From contig NC_085124.1 of assembly GCF_030269925.1 (NCBI RefSeq), forward strand, positions 11,098,001-11,162,000: DNA of 64,000 bases, read 5' to 3'. Origin of the DNA: Bombyx mori (Eukaryota; Arthropoda; Insecta; Lepidoptera; Bombycidae). Under the pieces are notes generated by a model. That model was given only the letters and a program-made list of their open reading frames with translations. It was not told where the DNA came from and did no database searches. Shown here in pieces: positions 12,701 to 27,700 of this stretch. Numbering within the stretch: position 1 is the stretch's first letter; the number at the start of each line of letters is the position of its first letter. The position numbers were made by a program, and so were the translations under genes.

Positions 12701-15700
12701 AAACAGGACCCAATCAACAATTTACTATCACAAAGTATTCACACCGTTCAACGGGTAAGTCAAATAACAAAATTAAAATTAAAAATTAATTATATGATAG
12801 CAAATTGCTGATAAAAATTTGTGAATTAATTTTCAAACACTGATGGCCTCAGGACTATACCAAAGCCAGTCACCAAGCAGGGCCCACAGTCAGCAATCCA
12901 CTACCACAAATTCAAACAAGTAATTTAAATTTAGAACAAATTAAAACAAATAACAAAAAATATATATAATAGCAAATTGCTGGTATAAGTTTTGAAATGA
13001 CACTCATACACCGTTGGCCTCTGGACTATAACTAAGCTAGTCTCCAAACAGGGCCCAACCAGCAATCTACTACTACAAGTTCAACAAGTACTCCAGTTAT
13101 ATTCAATTACAAATGTGTTGCAGCTCAATTATACTAAAATATAAGTAGGAAGTGAGCTACAATCATACACAAATTAATAATAAATTATAAACCCAAACTG
13201 TAATAACATTCAGATTGTTACACACAATAATGCTTAAATAGATGTGGTAATCTACTGCTATGATGAGCAGAATTAACATAAATCTGTAGTAATAGTATGA
13301 AAATAGCTGACCACTGTAGCAGCTGTGTGCTAGGTCATAAACTCAGCCAGCACAGCTGTCCAACTCACGTACAATTAGTCAGCTATGCGCAGTGGAAGCT
13401 AATAAATCAGTCTTACTATTACTAACTATTACTACTCACTAATTTTCTTAACCAGGTGGATAGAAACACACTAAATGACCTGACCTAGGTCAGCAGAATG
13501 ATAGTTTAAACAGAACCGAACCCTATGCCTACACTACTTCTGCTGACTAGTAACAAAATTAAGTGAGGTTAGACGTAAAAATTTTTACATTCGTGGTAAT
13601 TACTATAGATTTCAGAAATCTAACCACGCTCTGCTACCAGAAATTGTTCGATTCGAACCCAGCGACCTCGTGGCAGCCTAGGGCTACGGAAACCAGCACG
13701 AGGTGCGCGTCGAACTTGTGCCGCGATTCGCGGCGCCGTATGTACTATTTTAACAAAATATCATGCAATCACTCACCGGAACCGATGCCTTCGTCTTCTC
13801 ACGCCGTATCACTTAGGGAGAAGGGTATGGGGCAGGAATGGATAAGGATTAGCGATGATACACAACTTTAGCGTAGACCGTCAATATACAGGTACCGTCC
13901 CGTTCGAGAAGCAAGACAAAGTGCCAGATGTCAAATCGCGACGGCACCGTCAAATCGCGACCCGTGTTGCCGTGGTAAGAATTCAAAAACTAACGGATTG
14001 GTTTCGAACACTTAGGTTACTCTCCCATTAAGAATTTTACCAGTAATATTATAAAATAAGGAAATTAAAATTTACAAAATAAAATTATGTGGCTGAAGTG
14101 TATACAAAGAATGAAATAATGTCAGACTAGGTTTCATGTCGTCAAAAATATTTAGAAATGCGAGTTGATGAGTAAGACTGACCTGAGTGGATGTTCTTCG
14201 GCGGTGAGCTGCCTGACAGTCTCTCCCAATTGACGGATAGTCTGTGCATAATCGTCGACAGCTTGCTCCAAAATCTCGTGTTTCTTCATGAGGTTCTGCG
14301 CAGAGATCTCATCCTTGCCTCGATCTTCCACCATCATGTAGAGTTCCTGTTCGCTCATCCAGGCTTCCGCTTCGTTCGCATCGAACAGGTACTGGTGTGC
14401 TTTCTCCCATTGCGACAGATTGTTCTTGCGTTCCTCGATGGCATCTGTAGTGTAAACTGGGATAAATATATCTGATTAAGATGCATGCTTTGGATGACTG
14501 AAAATGGCACTTACCCTTAAGTTCTCGCCACCTCGCAGTGAGCTCGTCAATAAGCTGTTTGAATTCGGGCGAACTTTCGTGTCCCTCGTCAATCAGCTTC
14601 TGTCCGTTAGAGATGACCGTCAGAATCCTGGGCTCGTGGTTGTCGGTCTCCGTCTTCAGCGACTGAGTCTTTTTCTGCAACATTTGCACGTTGAACAATG
14701 AGTTACCGTAGTCGGTGCTTGTGGCCAGGGGCATCTTCTCCTGGACCCACAGCTTCTCGTCTTCGACATCACGACGGAACTGGAAGGCTTCCTTCTTCTT
14801 GGCAAGGTGACGTTGGCGTTCGAGTAATGGCGCCTTGAGTTGTTCGAATCTATGCTCAACAGTCTTCTTCTTCTCCTTGATCTCTTCCATCTTGTCAGGC
14901 ACGGTCTTCTGCAGGTATTCCGCCTGAGTTTCCAGTTCCGTAACCTGTTTCGCCTTCACTGCCATCTGGGTCTCGATCATCTGTTGCTTCTGCATGAGAA
15001 TATTGACGGAGGCCAGATCGCTACCGGTATCGGTGCTCTGAATTTGCTTCTCAAGTTCGTTCATCCATGAGTCGATGTCGTCGCAGGTTTGGTGAAGCAG
15101 CACTTCCCTGTTGGCGTCGAAGAGCCTCTCGCCCTTCTCCTTGGTGGTAGTCTGCAAGTTTTCAAATTGATCTTGGAGTTCGTGCATCTTGGGCGAAATT
15201 ACTTCAACGAATTCCGGTTTCTGCTTCATGAGCTCTTCAGCGGCGTTCTGCACAGCGAACAGTCGTTCTTTGTTGGCCGCAATTTCAGCTTCGAAAGCCT
15301 GATGACGGGTCCACTTAGAGTGGATAGTCTTGGCGGAGCGGTAGGTATCGTCTTGTGCGGTAACGTTCTTCTCCTGAACCCATTCTCCAAGTTCGTCGCA
15401 GTCCTGCAAGAACTGGTGCAACTGAAGCTGGTCTTGGAGCTTCTCCATGAGGTTAAGTGCCTTTTCGCGGTTGGCATTGCGGCGTGCCTCGATGTTCTCC
15501 GCCTTGCGCTGAATCTTGTCCGCGTCGAAGTGCCTCTCCTCGACGAGGCGATTAGCGAACTGCACAACTGAATTAATCTTATCGTCATTAGCCTCCATCG
15601 TAGTGAGGAAGGCCTCGTGTTCCTTGATAATATTTTCAGCCTGTTCCAAGTTTGTCGGAGGCTCGGTTTTGGCGAGCCTGAAAAAGACGATTAATGGCGA

Positions 15701-18700
15701 TTAAAGATTTTAGACGAGTTTCACGTGTAATGTGAGTGGTTCCTGAGACAATTGTCACCTGTGTTCTTGGTGTGCAAGTAAAACTTCAGCCTGTCTGGCA
15801 TCACGCTGCAATAGCTGCAACTCGAGGCTCTGCGCCAGGAGCTGCTGTCGGTTCTCCCACATCTGCTGCAGCTCGGCCCATCCCTCGCGCAGTGCCTTCA
15901 AACGTTCGCGAAGGAACATATACTGTGGATCATCTTGGGTGGACGGTTCCTGGAATACAAACATCAAAACATCAGAAAAATTGTACATATTTCAATCCTT
16001 TACTTCTTTTATAAACAGTTATTTTACTTACGGCAGTAATCTTCTCTCCATATTCCATCATCTTAGCATATTCATCCTTATAGTTATCAATCTCCTCTTT
16101 GATGGTTTGGTGCTGAGAAAGGAGTTTCTCAGCCTCAGGCAGACTTGATGGGATATCTAAATGAATTGTAAACGTTATAAGTTTTTTTGTTTCAAATCTA
16201 ATAATTATTTCTTTTCATTGTCAGGTTATTTCTTGTTTTAGCCACAGTTAACTGTGAGTGTTTATTTCGCATTAAAAAAACAATTGCAACCGAAGATACT
16301 ATGCTAATATATAATATAATATAGCATTTAACAACCATGTAAGTGAATTATCAATGAAAATACTTTCGTATATTTTGAATACCGATTTGACATACCTTCG
16401 GAAGCAACATCGGTCTGCGTCTTTGTGAGCCACGCCTGGAAATGATCGACGGAGCGCAGGAAACGATGTAAGTCTCCGGCCTCTTCCAATTTCGAGTCGC
16501 GTTCTTTCAGCTATTTAGAAGAAAAAAACATATATTCAGTAATGCTTTTACTTACTCTTTAAAATTCTATATTTTTCGTTAACCTTGATTAACATCATCG
16601 CAAAATTAGCTTTTCAATTAATATAGAGAATGTATATGTAGATATGAGGTTATAGATAAATCTTTCGGGGAGGGGAATGTAGATCAACTGCTAGGAATAT
16701 TAAGTTCATCGGTCACTGGAACCCATGTCATATCCCTCTGCTACTCAACATGAGAGTCAGGGACCCAATGATAATTACTTTAAGCACAACATTTGTATTG
16801 TCTTGCGACCTTTTCTGTCGTGTGTTTATTCACACGACGTTTCCACGTAAAGCATAATATCATATATCAGTAACATCTGTGGTGATTTCTACCAAACTGC
16901 ACGAAGCCATTTAGTGTTGTGTGTATAATTACTGACCATGTGAGTGAGTTGCTCCCAGTTCTGAGTGATCTGTTCGACGCGTTCCCGAATGAGTTGTGCC
17001 TCCTCGGGATGTTCGTTCTCGATGGCGCTGGCCTCGCTCTCCAGGGACGAGATGCGAGCCTGTATGGCGGCCAAGTCGCGCTCCATTCCGGACAAACGAC
17101 GTTGGAGAGTCATCACGCCTAGAAACATATGGTACATTTTACAATGGTAATATGAAATCAGCTAAGCTTTAGTGTAATTGTTTACGGTCATTTACATGAA
17201 ATTAATAAGCAACTAAATTACGATATGTGGGCGGTTAACATACTAATCAAATGTTATTGGTAGATAAAGTTTTCAGAAATACTCCTTAACGGACACTTGT
17301 TTGGACGGTCAATTTATTAACAGTGGATACGTACTACCCTGCAGTGGGAGTTTAATCATTAACATTGATTTTGGTGACTGCATCTGGTGCAAATACCTAG
17401 CTGGTATACTACTAATTGAAGCCAATAATAGCCTTAGTGAGTGTATTTAAATAGAAAACGTTTTAGAAAAAATTACTGAAATCGTCTTAATTTCTGATAA
17501 GTATTTTAACTATTCAATGGGAATTGAGTATGAGTATGTTTTAATGTTCTCCTGCAATTTTAGGTATTGATTTTCTATAAAAATCTAAGTTACAAAAGCG
17601 AGCACAAGTAAGATTCAATTTGTATTTTTTTGTTTTTCAATAAAGAAACAAGGACAGCACACAAACCTCGAGATATCATTACTATAGCATCATTTTCAAT
17701 CGTAGTTCACTTAACTTATCTTAATTTAACTATCTAAGACTAAAAAAATATAAAACAGCCTTGATGAAAGTCAAATTACCGGTTTGAAAACTAAGCGAAA
17801 TCTGTTTGAAATTTCTAAAAGCATCTGATATGATTGTACTCACCGTTAAGATCCATCTCGAGGTCGTCGGTTTGCTGCAGTATGCGTTTCTTGTCCTCGA
17901 TCCACGAGACGGTCTCGCGACATTCGATGTGGAATGTCTGCACACCTTGAGCGGACTTAAGCTCATCCTTCTTCGCTTCAGCCTAAGGATTGGAATAAAT
18001 ATAAATTTAATTTTTTTGGGAACGATGTTCCTTATGGGACGATGCGGAGGGGTACCCTAACCGGGAAAAAACGTCCGTAACGTAAGATTATTATTAGTAA
18101 TGCACACAGTGTACGACTTAACTTTGCAATAATGTACAAAAATAGCATATTTTTTTATAATATCATTCATTGACCACGATCTCAGAGTGTTCGTTTGCGC
18201 AATACACTAACTCTTATGCAAGCAACCGTGAATGAAGTGTACCACAATAAATTCGCACGTTACCGAATGACCGTGGGTTGTTGCGAAACCTCCAGTTTTA
18301 TTTTCTTTATTATACCTCTAATAGAACTTAAAATTAATATTTTTATAATAAGGAACCTTGTTCCTGTCCGGTGTCCCACGACACCACACATCTTTTTTTT
18401 TTGTTTTTAGTTAATTCGAAGCTACTTTGTTGAACTGTCTGAAATTTTTTTTATATTTTTTTTACTGCTTAGATGGATAGACGAGCTCACAGCCCACCTG
18501 GTGTTAAGTGGTTACTAGAGCCCATACACATCTGCAACGTAAAAGCGCCACCCACCTCGAGATATAAGTTCTAAGGTCTCAGTATAGTTACAATGGCTAC
18601 CGCACCCTTCGAACCGAAACGAATTACTGCTTCACGGCGGAAATAGGCAGGGTGGTGGTACCTACCCGTGCGGACTTCCAAGAGGTCCTACCACCAGTGA

Positions 18701-21700
18701 TCTCTAATAATATTTAGACATGGATCTAAACAGCAATTCTCGCAGAACCCTGTAGATGGCAGTCCTAGCGAGGTCGTTACGTGCGGTGCGTACCTTCTCC
18801 CGGAGCGCGCTCCAGGCGTGGTTGAGCTGGTGCTGGCGGTCCTGGATGCGCGGCGCCTGCGGGTGCTCCACGTGCACGAGCTGCCGCGCCAGCTGGTTCA
18901 CGACGGCCACGCGGGACGCGTTCGCGTTCATCTCCTTGTCGAAGCCGTCGTATCTGAAAACAGACCGCAGTTAGCGACACAATACTGTCTACTACGCTAA
19001 TGTTTTACTTCTGAAGACGAGATTGGTCGACATCTACTGGTATGCTACTACTATTAGATTTCGTATTTCTAGCCAGTATGTAGCTATGTAAATGATTATA
19101 TATATTTTTATTATTTATTTAGCTACACATTTTGATGTAACTTTAATTAACTTAACAAAATATTTTCTACTAGCTTTTGCCCGTGGCTTCGCGTGGAATA
19201 GCTCACAAATAATGCTTTATTTTAGAATACATTTGGTTAGCATAAAAAACGTTATAGTAAGCCAGCCAACCTTAATATATAAGACATGCTGTCGCGGACT
19301 TTTTTTTAGATCTTTTAAAGGGGAACAATTGTCATACATTATTTTAGCGAAACTTTTATTGTTTCTGCAGCGCACGCAGCGGAAGCTCTCAAAAAGGAAA
19401 AATAATCCCGATTTTGAGACATTCTTTATTGGTGCTCCGCTTGTATTGGTCTTAGCGTGATGTTATATAGCCTATATATATAGCCTTCCTCAATAAATGG
19501 GCTATCTAACACTGAAAGAATTTAAATTGGACCAGTAGTTCCTGAGATTAGCGTGTTCAAAAAAAAACTCTTCAGCTTTATAATGAAGGAGCGTACCTGT
19601 GCTTCATGATCTCGACGTCGTCGATGTCGCTGGGCGGCAGCATGGTGTCGAGCATGCGGTGCTTCTCCGCGATCCACTGGTCGGCGGCGTCGGCCTCGGC
19701 GAGCAGCTTGAACAGCGACAGCGCGTCCAGCAGGCGCTGCTTGCGGAGGCGCGCCAGCTCGGCCAGCTCGCCGTGCCGCGCGTCGATGGCCGCCAGCCGC
19801 TCGCGCACCTCGCCGCTGTTGGCGTCCTCCGGGCTCAGCTCCTGCGCCTGGGGACCGTGGCCGTCACGACTATGCTTTATAGTTATTGTATTACGAATTA
19901 CACAACTCTACAAAAAAAATATCGTTTTTTATCCTAACGTTTATTCTAGGTTTTTACGGTTAATTATTCACAAAAACGAAAATAAAATACCTTTTTTTGG
20001 TATAAAGTTTGCTTTTGTGATAGTTATAGTAATAATACTCATTTTTAATTTTTTTTTATAAATTTTAATTAATTTTAGTACGTTCAACAAAACCGCGATA
20101 TGAGAGTGCGGTTTTTAAGTTTACACAGTGCCATTAGATGAGACTCGAGTCATAAACAACGATCAGGTGTTTTGTACAAGCCCAGAAAAACTTAAAATGT
20201 CACGACTTTGTAAATACGATGCTGATGCATTTTATTTCATATGTGGTCAATTTATCAAAGTTCAAAAGCAAACTGTTTGATGCCATGTATTTTTTTTTGT
20301 CTAATTACAATCTAAAATATCGAAATTTTATGCTTTGCAATCAAAGTCAAATTTGGTGTTGACCCATGTAATTTATAATATTATGATGTTAGTTTTCATA
20401 ATATACATTATCTTTATGATATACGTTGATAAGTATACAGCGGGTGCATGTTATTGTTTATATTTTGATTTATCAATTTCATTAATTTCACCTGTTGCTT
20501 CAGTTGCTGAATGACGTTGGCGTAGTTCTTGAGTTCGTCGGTTACGTCCTTATGTTTCTTCAGCAGGCTCTGCACCTGAGCTTCGTCAACGCCGGTGTCC
20601 TCAGACGAAACCAATCTGTACACAAATATGTTTTATATTTTTATATCACATTTATATATGTACTAGCGACCCGCCCTCGCTTCGCTTCGGAAACATTAAA
20701 TTTTATTATTGATAGCTGAACCCCGCGATGTTACCCGCGGTTATTGTCGTACCGCGGGTGACGCCGCGGGGGCGAAGCTAGTCTTAAAAAAGTAACCTAA
20801 GTTACTCCTTATATCATCAGCTACCTATCAGTGAAAGTCTCGTCAAAATCGGTCCAGCCGTTCCAGAGATTAGCCGGAACAAACAGACAGACAGACAGAG
20901 AGACAGACCGACAGAGAGACAGACCGACAGAGAGACAGACAAAAATTGTAAAATTGTAAAAAATTTATTTTGGTGTAAGTACAGTATATATATTCATATG
21001 CATGTAGTAAAAAGCGGTTATTTCAATATTACAAGCAGACACTCCAATTTTATTTATATGTATAGATTTAAAAGAGTGTGAATGAATGGAAGGTGCCGCT
21101 CACCTGAGGGTGTCGAGCATCCAGTTGTCGATGTCGTCGGCATCAGCAAACAGTTGGTGGTAGCGCACGGCGGCGTCCAGCCGACTCTTGCGGAGCGACA
21201 CCAAGTCGAGGAGGTGGTTCCATTGCGACAGGATGTCACGGAGGCGTTCCTAGAGAAACGCATTTATCATATTAATCTATACTAATATTATAAGTAACAT
21301 TCAGTCTACATGTTGGGTACTCAATCACATGCAAATGGCTGAATGTATTTACATGAGATTTGGCACGAGGTTAGAAAATACCTTTTTATCATAACTAGTG
21401 GTCCCTCGATAGTCGAAATTGGACTGTAATTAATTGAAAGTTCTATGTTTGTACACTATTATGGTACTATTGTCAAAGACTATTACGCTTCTTTAATCAC
21501 AGATTTCGCCAAGACTACACTTTAAACAAATATGTAATATTAAAGACAAACAATGTTTAATCTACTCTCAATTTGACCACAGACTATAAACAAGCTTGAC
21601 AATAAACAAATAATATGCATGCGTATTGTGTATTAAATACATGGTAGTGTGTGTAATGTTTTTTTTATTCATTTAATGTACTTTTTATGCATAATTTAAA

Positions 21701-24700
21701 AAAAAATTAAAAATTTTGCACAACTTCTATATTCTCTATAAGTGTGGGAAATTTCATACTCCTCCGTCGGCGCAATTTTCGTAAAAAGGGGTACAAAGTT
21801 TTTGCTTCGCGTATTAATATATACATAAATGACCTGTTTTGGAGTTAAATATACAAGTTCACACTTCTAAAGGCCTTACTTGGATCCTGTCAGCGCCGAA
21901 GTGTCCCTGGGAGATGAGCTCGTCGCCGACCGCCGCCACGCTCATTAGCTGCGGCTCGTGGGCCAGCACGTCGGCCTCCAGCGCCTTGTGCTTCGATATC
22001 AGCAAGTACACTGACGACAAAAAATATACTTTAAACAATTGATGATAACCTTTTATTTCATGAACTCTTGATTTTTTGAAGTGAAACTTCTTTATCGGCG
22101 TTGGAAAAAAATTTACCGTCACTTTTTCGGTTACGCGTCACATTTTTCCGTTACGCGCCATCTTTTTTGTATTCATGTCTATGATAATAAAATCCTTTTG
22201 TTTAAACTTTATCTAATTTAACTTTATTTAACCAATTTCTAGAAAGTTGCATGTAGATCATTTTTCGAAAAATAAGGCCATAAAGAAGTTTCACTTCTTA
22301 CGTGTGTACACTAGTACACGCACACATTTTTTAATAACAATATAATCTAGACTAGTGATTATATTTGCATTAACTTTCAGATAGACCGACCAAATTCAGA
22401 TAAATCCGCAGACAGTGAGGGAAAATAGAAATGACATCATAGTCGGAGGCTAAATCATGATTGTGTGGCGGTACCCATCACCGAACACAAGATATTTGAC
22501 AGATGCCTGAATCTCGCTTACGAAATTTTCAAGATAAGCTCACATAATATAAATCCGATCCAAGTTCCGAACAACAACGTTTGGACCGTTGGTCTACCGA
22601 GCAATATCACCCGCTCGGGAAAGATCTTCCCTTTGTCGTTTATGCCTCCCCACAATTGTACTAAATTCAAATGTTATTTAATATAAATTCATAGAAATAT
22701 GCAGCATGGCTGTTTTACTATCAGCCCTGACACAATAAAACGAAACCTCACCGGTAGTGAGGTCGTGTCCGATGTCATCAACGGAGACGATCTGTTCCTT
22801 CTCCTTGATCCAGTTCTCTTCATCAGCCATGTCCCAGTAGAACTGCCACAGTTTGCGGCTGTCCTCCAAACGCTTTCTACAAGACCAAATAAATAAATAT
22901 GTTTTCTTAATTGCTAAGATGGATGGACGAGGCCATGGCCTACTTGATATTAAGTGATTAGCTGATCTATGGACATCATAACGTAAATGCTGCCAATCAC
23001 CTTGACACACGAGATGGAAATCTCAGTTTTTACAGTACAACAGCTGCCACCCTTTAGACCGAAACGCATTACTGCTTAAAGAAATAGGCGGGGTGGTGGA
23101 ACTTACCCTTGCGGAATCGAAAGCGTTCAAACACAAGTAAAGCTGCTTTAAACTACGCTATACTATAGTGCCATATAGTATAGCAGCCTATAGTTAGCCA
23201 ATAATATATAGTACAGTACAGTGTGAACGTGTCCATAGTAATATATGGTGCGCGATATTGTTGTGCTATGAGCTCCTCCTTGCGTCGATAATCCTAAGTG
23301 CTGAGGGTCGTGGCCTCCCCTAACAACTTTCTCCTGTATTCTCTTGCGCCATTTCTGCCTATCCTCGACTGTGTGGATAGCAACGTGGACTGAAGTATTG
23401 AGAGTGGAGCGTATCTGTTTCGACATGGTGGCCTTCTTCCGCATATCTTGCCTGTTACCAACAGCTTTTCCAGATTGTCACTATGCTATGAGCTATATTA
23501 TATTATAGCGTAGTCAGAGTGGACTTTTTCGCGGGAGCACGAGGAGTGAAGTTGTGTGATTTGTTTTATTTTGTCTATTTAGTGTTTCTTCAGATTTAAA
23601 TGTATAATAACGGTGATATATTAGCTGTTTAATATCTGTGAAAGTGCACAAATGTGGGAAAATGAAACGCAGCCGCTGAATGTAACTGCTCGAGGTCCTC
23701 CAAAAAGTCCACTGAAAAAGTCTCAGCAAATGACCACAATTTTACTAAGATTATATTTCATCCTATATCATCTCATCTCATTTAATTAAATTTCCTCCCA
23801 GTTGATTAATGTCTCAATTTAATCATCTTTATTTCATTACATTTCACTCCATATTATCATTTTTCATGATAATTAAAATTAAAATAAAACATGACTTAAA
23901 GGTCTTAGTAACCAGGTCATAAAATCCTAAAAAAAAAAATTGTCTGAGTGGGTATTGAGGGACGCACCTGCGCTCCACGGCGAGGTGCACGAGCTCTGCG
24001 TACGCGTTCTCGAGCTGCTGTATGCGGTCCACGGTGACGGCGGGGTCGCACGGCCGGTACGCGCCGCCCTCGCCCTCCAGGAAGCGCTGCGACTGTCCGA
24101 CCACCACCTGCACGACCCACACGCGTTACTGAAGACATCTTAATGACAGTGAGCTCACCTACTAGTTAAGGTTACGCTGAAGTGGTCTCTCAAGACCATC
24201 TGTGTGCTTAGTGCGAGTTTTTTAACGTACTCGATAGCGTAAAAATTAGCTCATATTTGTATGGAATGGTTTACGTACATTTGCCACTAGGGGCGTTGTT
24301 CCAACTGCAAACAAAGATGGGTTAACTTTTACGCTATCGAGAACGTTCAGAAACTCACACTAGGCACACAGATTAAGTAAAAAAAAAAACTAAATATTGA
24401 AGACATGTGATATCAAATTTAAAAAATTATGTCTTTATGTAAAGTGATTTTCTCCTTAAGTTTTAGTGTTTCACTTTCACTTCAACTTTAACGATTTAAT
24501 GGCTATTTATTGTATGTTCTAGTAATTTTATGATTATGATGCTAAAATATCAGCATTTGTAATACTTTTTTTAATTACACAAATCTTCAACATAATCTCT
24601 TCGTCATTTAAATACAAACGTCAATTACTTGAATCAATTTCTATAAAAATCAAATTCAATAAATGTATCAATAATAGCTATTACCTGTCGCTACAATGTA

Positions 24701-27700
24701 ATGGTTAAGTTATCAAAATGTCCTTTACCTTGACTCGTTCTCCGAGTACGTTGATGTCGGCTTCAACCAGCGCATGCTTTTGTAATAAATCTTCGACTCC
24801 CATCAAATGTTTGCCGTAGTCGTCTGTCAAGAGACGCATCTTGATCTCTTCCATCGAGTCGAGGATGTACAGCATTTCCTGTTCAACAAAAAAATATCTT
24901 TAAAAATTAAAACTAAGTCGTGCTAGATGGATAGTAAGTATAAAACACACGATTCCATCAGCTTTCTCAACAGTACGGTACTCACGGCCTCTGTTAAGAA
25001 TATTAATGCACAGCTTCAGATGTTTAGTTTACGTTGCAATAATTTACTACTGGAGACTAACCTAAGGAAGGTTGACGTGAGGAAGACTACTGATCGTAAA
25101 TTCATACTAATCACTATGCAGCATGATAAGAGGACCCCACACAGTGTGGGATAAGCGCAAGAACTTCAGACATGAAGTTTAAAAAAATCGATCAATTATG
25201 TTGAAATAACGGCTGTCCATGATATATATATCATGGCCAAGTATTGCCGTCACGTCTAAGAGATTCTTGTGGTTAGTGTTACTGATCAAGCCTGCACCGA
25301 TTGATCATTCCAAATATCATATTATAATGTCAATTGACATGAACAAGTTACATTATTACAAGAATTACATAAAAATTGGATAGACGTCAATTTGAAGGTA
25401 AAATAGGGGTCATTAGGCATGTAGATTTCGTCGTTACATTTCAAACTGAAACGCATCATTGTTTTAAGGCTCACAGCATGCCTGTTCACCAGTTGCATCC
25501 CTATAAAATAGGTATTAGGAGGTTATGTAGTTAAATAGTGTAAGCTTGCTCATCGCAGCTTTGGCCATTTGAGTCCTTCTTTTGCTCTCCCGTTCGCTTA
25601 TTTTTTTATCGACCCGCTGCCGGCCACCAAACCATTGGTCAGATCAGATAACTGCGCTCACTGGACTCTCTGTTGCGACCGCCTTGAGAGAAGCCAAAAA
25701 CCGAAGCGAATGGAAGCTGATGGTACAAATAGCCACGAAGGGCTTTCAGGGAACGATCTTCAGCAATGAAGTATTCGACTAAGAAGAAGAAGAAAAGCAG
25801 TTAAATACTTCTATAGCGGACTTCTGGAAGAGCTATTCACCTGGAAGTTCTGTTGCAGCTGCAGGGACAGTTCGAGTCGAGCCCGGCGCGCCCGCAGCAG
25901 CTCCAGCAGGTAGGCCCACAGGCGCAGCACGTTGTCGCGCCGCGCGCACACACGCTCGATGTCGTGGTACCTGCATTAATGACGTTTCACAATTTTTATT
26001 TATTTATTTTGCGTTATTATGTTTTTTAACTTAATCGCTAAACTAATTGTGACATGGTAATAATAAAAAATTGGCCTCCATTAATGAACTTTGTTTTATT
26101 TAACTGTTTTTTTAAACATACATTTTTTTGACTAGGATAGCACGAAAACTCAGACTCCGAAATATTTTACATGCAGTAAATTCTTTTTTTTTTATGCATA
26201 GATGGTTGGACGAGCCCACCTGGTGCTAAGTGGTTACTGAGGCCCATAGACTTCTACAACGTAAATGCCGCCACCCACCTTGAGATATAAGTTCTAAGGT
26301 CTCAGTATAGTTACAACGGCTGCCCCACCCTTCAAACCGAAACGCATTACTGCTTCACGACAGAAATAGGCAGGGTGGTGGTACCTACCCGTGCGGACTT
26401 ACAAGAGGTCTTACCACCAGTAATTACGCATAAAAAATTTGCTGGTTTGATTTTTATTACACGATGTTATTTATTATGTTTATAGGGTATATAATTCTGA
26501 TTATATCAGCAACTAGCTGTACCAGTCAACTTCATTCTGTTAATTTTGTGTCACGATGCGCGCGCATCGTAAAATTTCACTCTCATCAATTTTTCATAAC
26601 GCACCCAAAGAAGTATAACTTCAAAAACGTATTTGACAAAATATGCGACATGTACCCTTTTCGAAATTGCATATTCATTTATATATTAAGTATAGATGAG
26701 ATAAGTAGAAATTAGAGTTGTTTTGTTGAAAGCTGATTGTACTGTGATCACGGCCAAGTTTAGAGTGAGACAAAGAGTGACCTCTCGGCCTGCAGCTCCG
26801 AGCAGACGGCGACGACGGCCTGCACGCGCTCCTCGTACGCGAAGATGTCGGTCTCGATGGCCTCGTGCTTCTTGGCGGCGGCTTCCACGGCCGCCAGGTC
26901 GAACCCGAAGTTGTCCTGGCTCACCAGGCGCTGGTTCTCCGACAGCCAGGTCTCGCGCATCTGAGCTTTACGGTTGAATCTGTGCAATAATCAATATAGT
27001 AAGTAACGCTTTTGTAGTAGCATTTGAACTGGACACACATTCCGTTTAGAGAGAGAGGATAAATACACTTTATTGCACATCAAAACACAATTTACATTCA
27101 AAAACAGTGAAAAAGCAGATAGATTTGTACAATAGGCAGTCTTATCGCTAAAAGCGATCTCTTCCAGACAACCGTTTAATTTAGAAAAATTCTGGAAAAT
27201 ATAAAAATATAGCAGAAATACTATTGACAATACATTAATATAGAAAATATATACATACAACAAATAGATATGTACCGTTCAGATATAATATGAAATTCTG
27301 TTTACAATAGTCCTTTTATTTTTCAAGCTAATAGACAAAACGTGTCGTATTTAACCACGTTAAGTAGTCAAGTATCAATGTGTGACTCATAATTTTTCTA
27401 ACTATCAACTTTCTAGCACGCACTTAAAATTATCTGCACTGACCAGCAGGGGAGACGACTTGATGTCAAAGTAAAGCGCCCGAGTTCAATGTCGGGCGTG
27501 AAGGAGGGAGCACCTCACCATCCGCCTCGAATTATAGTTAACGTTGCAAGCGTGAACTGCTCATGCCGCCAAGCCGCTTTATCTGATGACGTCATATCTA
27601 TCCAGGAGCCCCGGCTACCATTTAACACTTAGCATACTGTGAGCTATTTATCTAATGTATATGTTATTGTGTGTGAAGTAAGAGAGACCTGGCGGCGAGC

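Larger units (their letters stand above)
6409..14010 (-). mobile_element. complete BEL/Pao LTR retrotransposon
   Basis: A 7602-bp element in the intron between spectrin exons 25 and 24, on the same strand as the gene. Two 366-bp LTRs (TG...CA), flanked by the 5-bp duplication CTTAG (6404-6408 and 14011-14015), enclose a 1.3-kb leader, gag and pol. The order protease, reverse transcriptase, RNase H and integrase, the DUF1759-like Gag and the YVDD catalytic box place it in BEL/Pao. No env: pol stops 32 bp from the 3' LTR. The LTRs appear identical base for base and both frames are open except for one UAG between them, so the insertion should be very recent and may be polymorphic. Confidence 0.95.

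Noticed and set aside
15089..15571. 160-codon plus-strand frame inside spectrin exon 23
   Set aside because: Antisense shadow of a conserved coding exon with no motif of its own.
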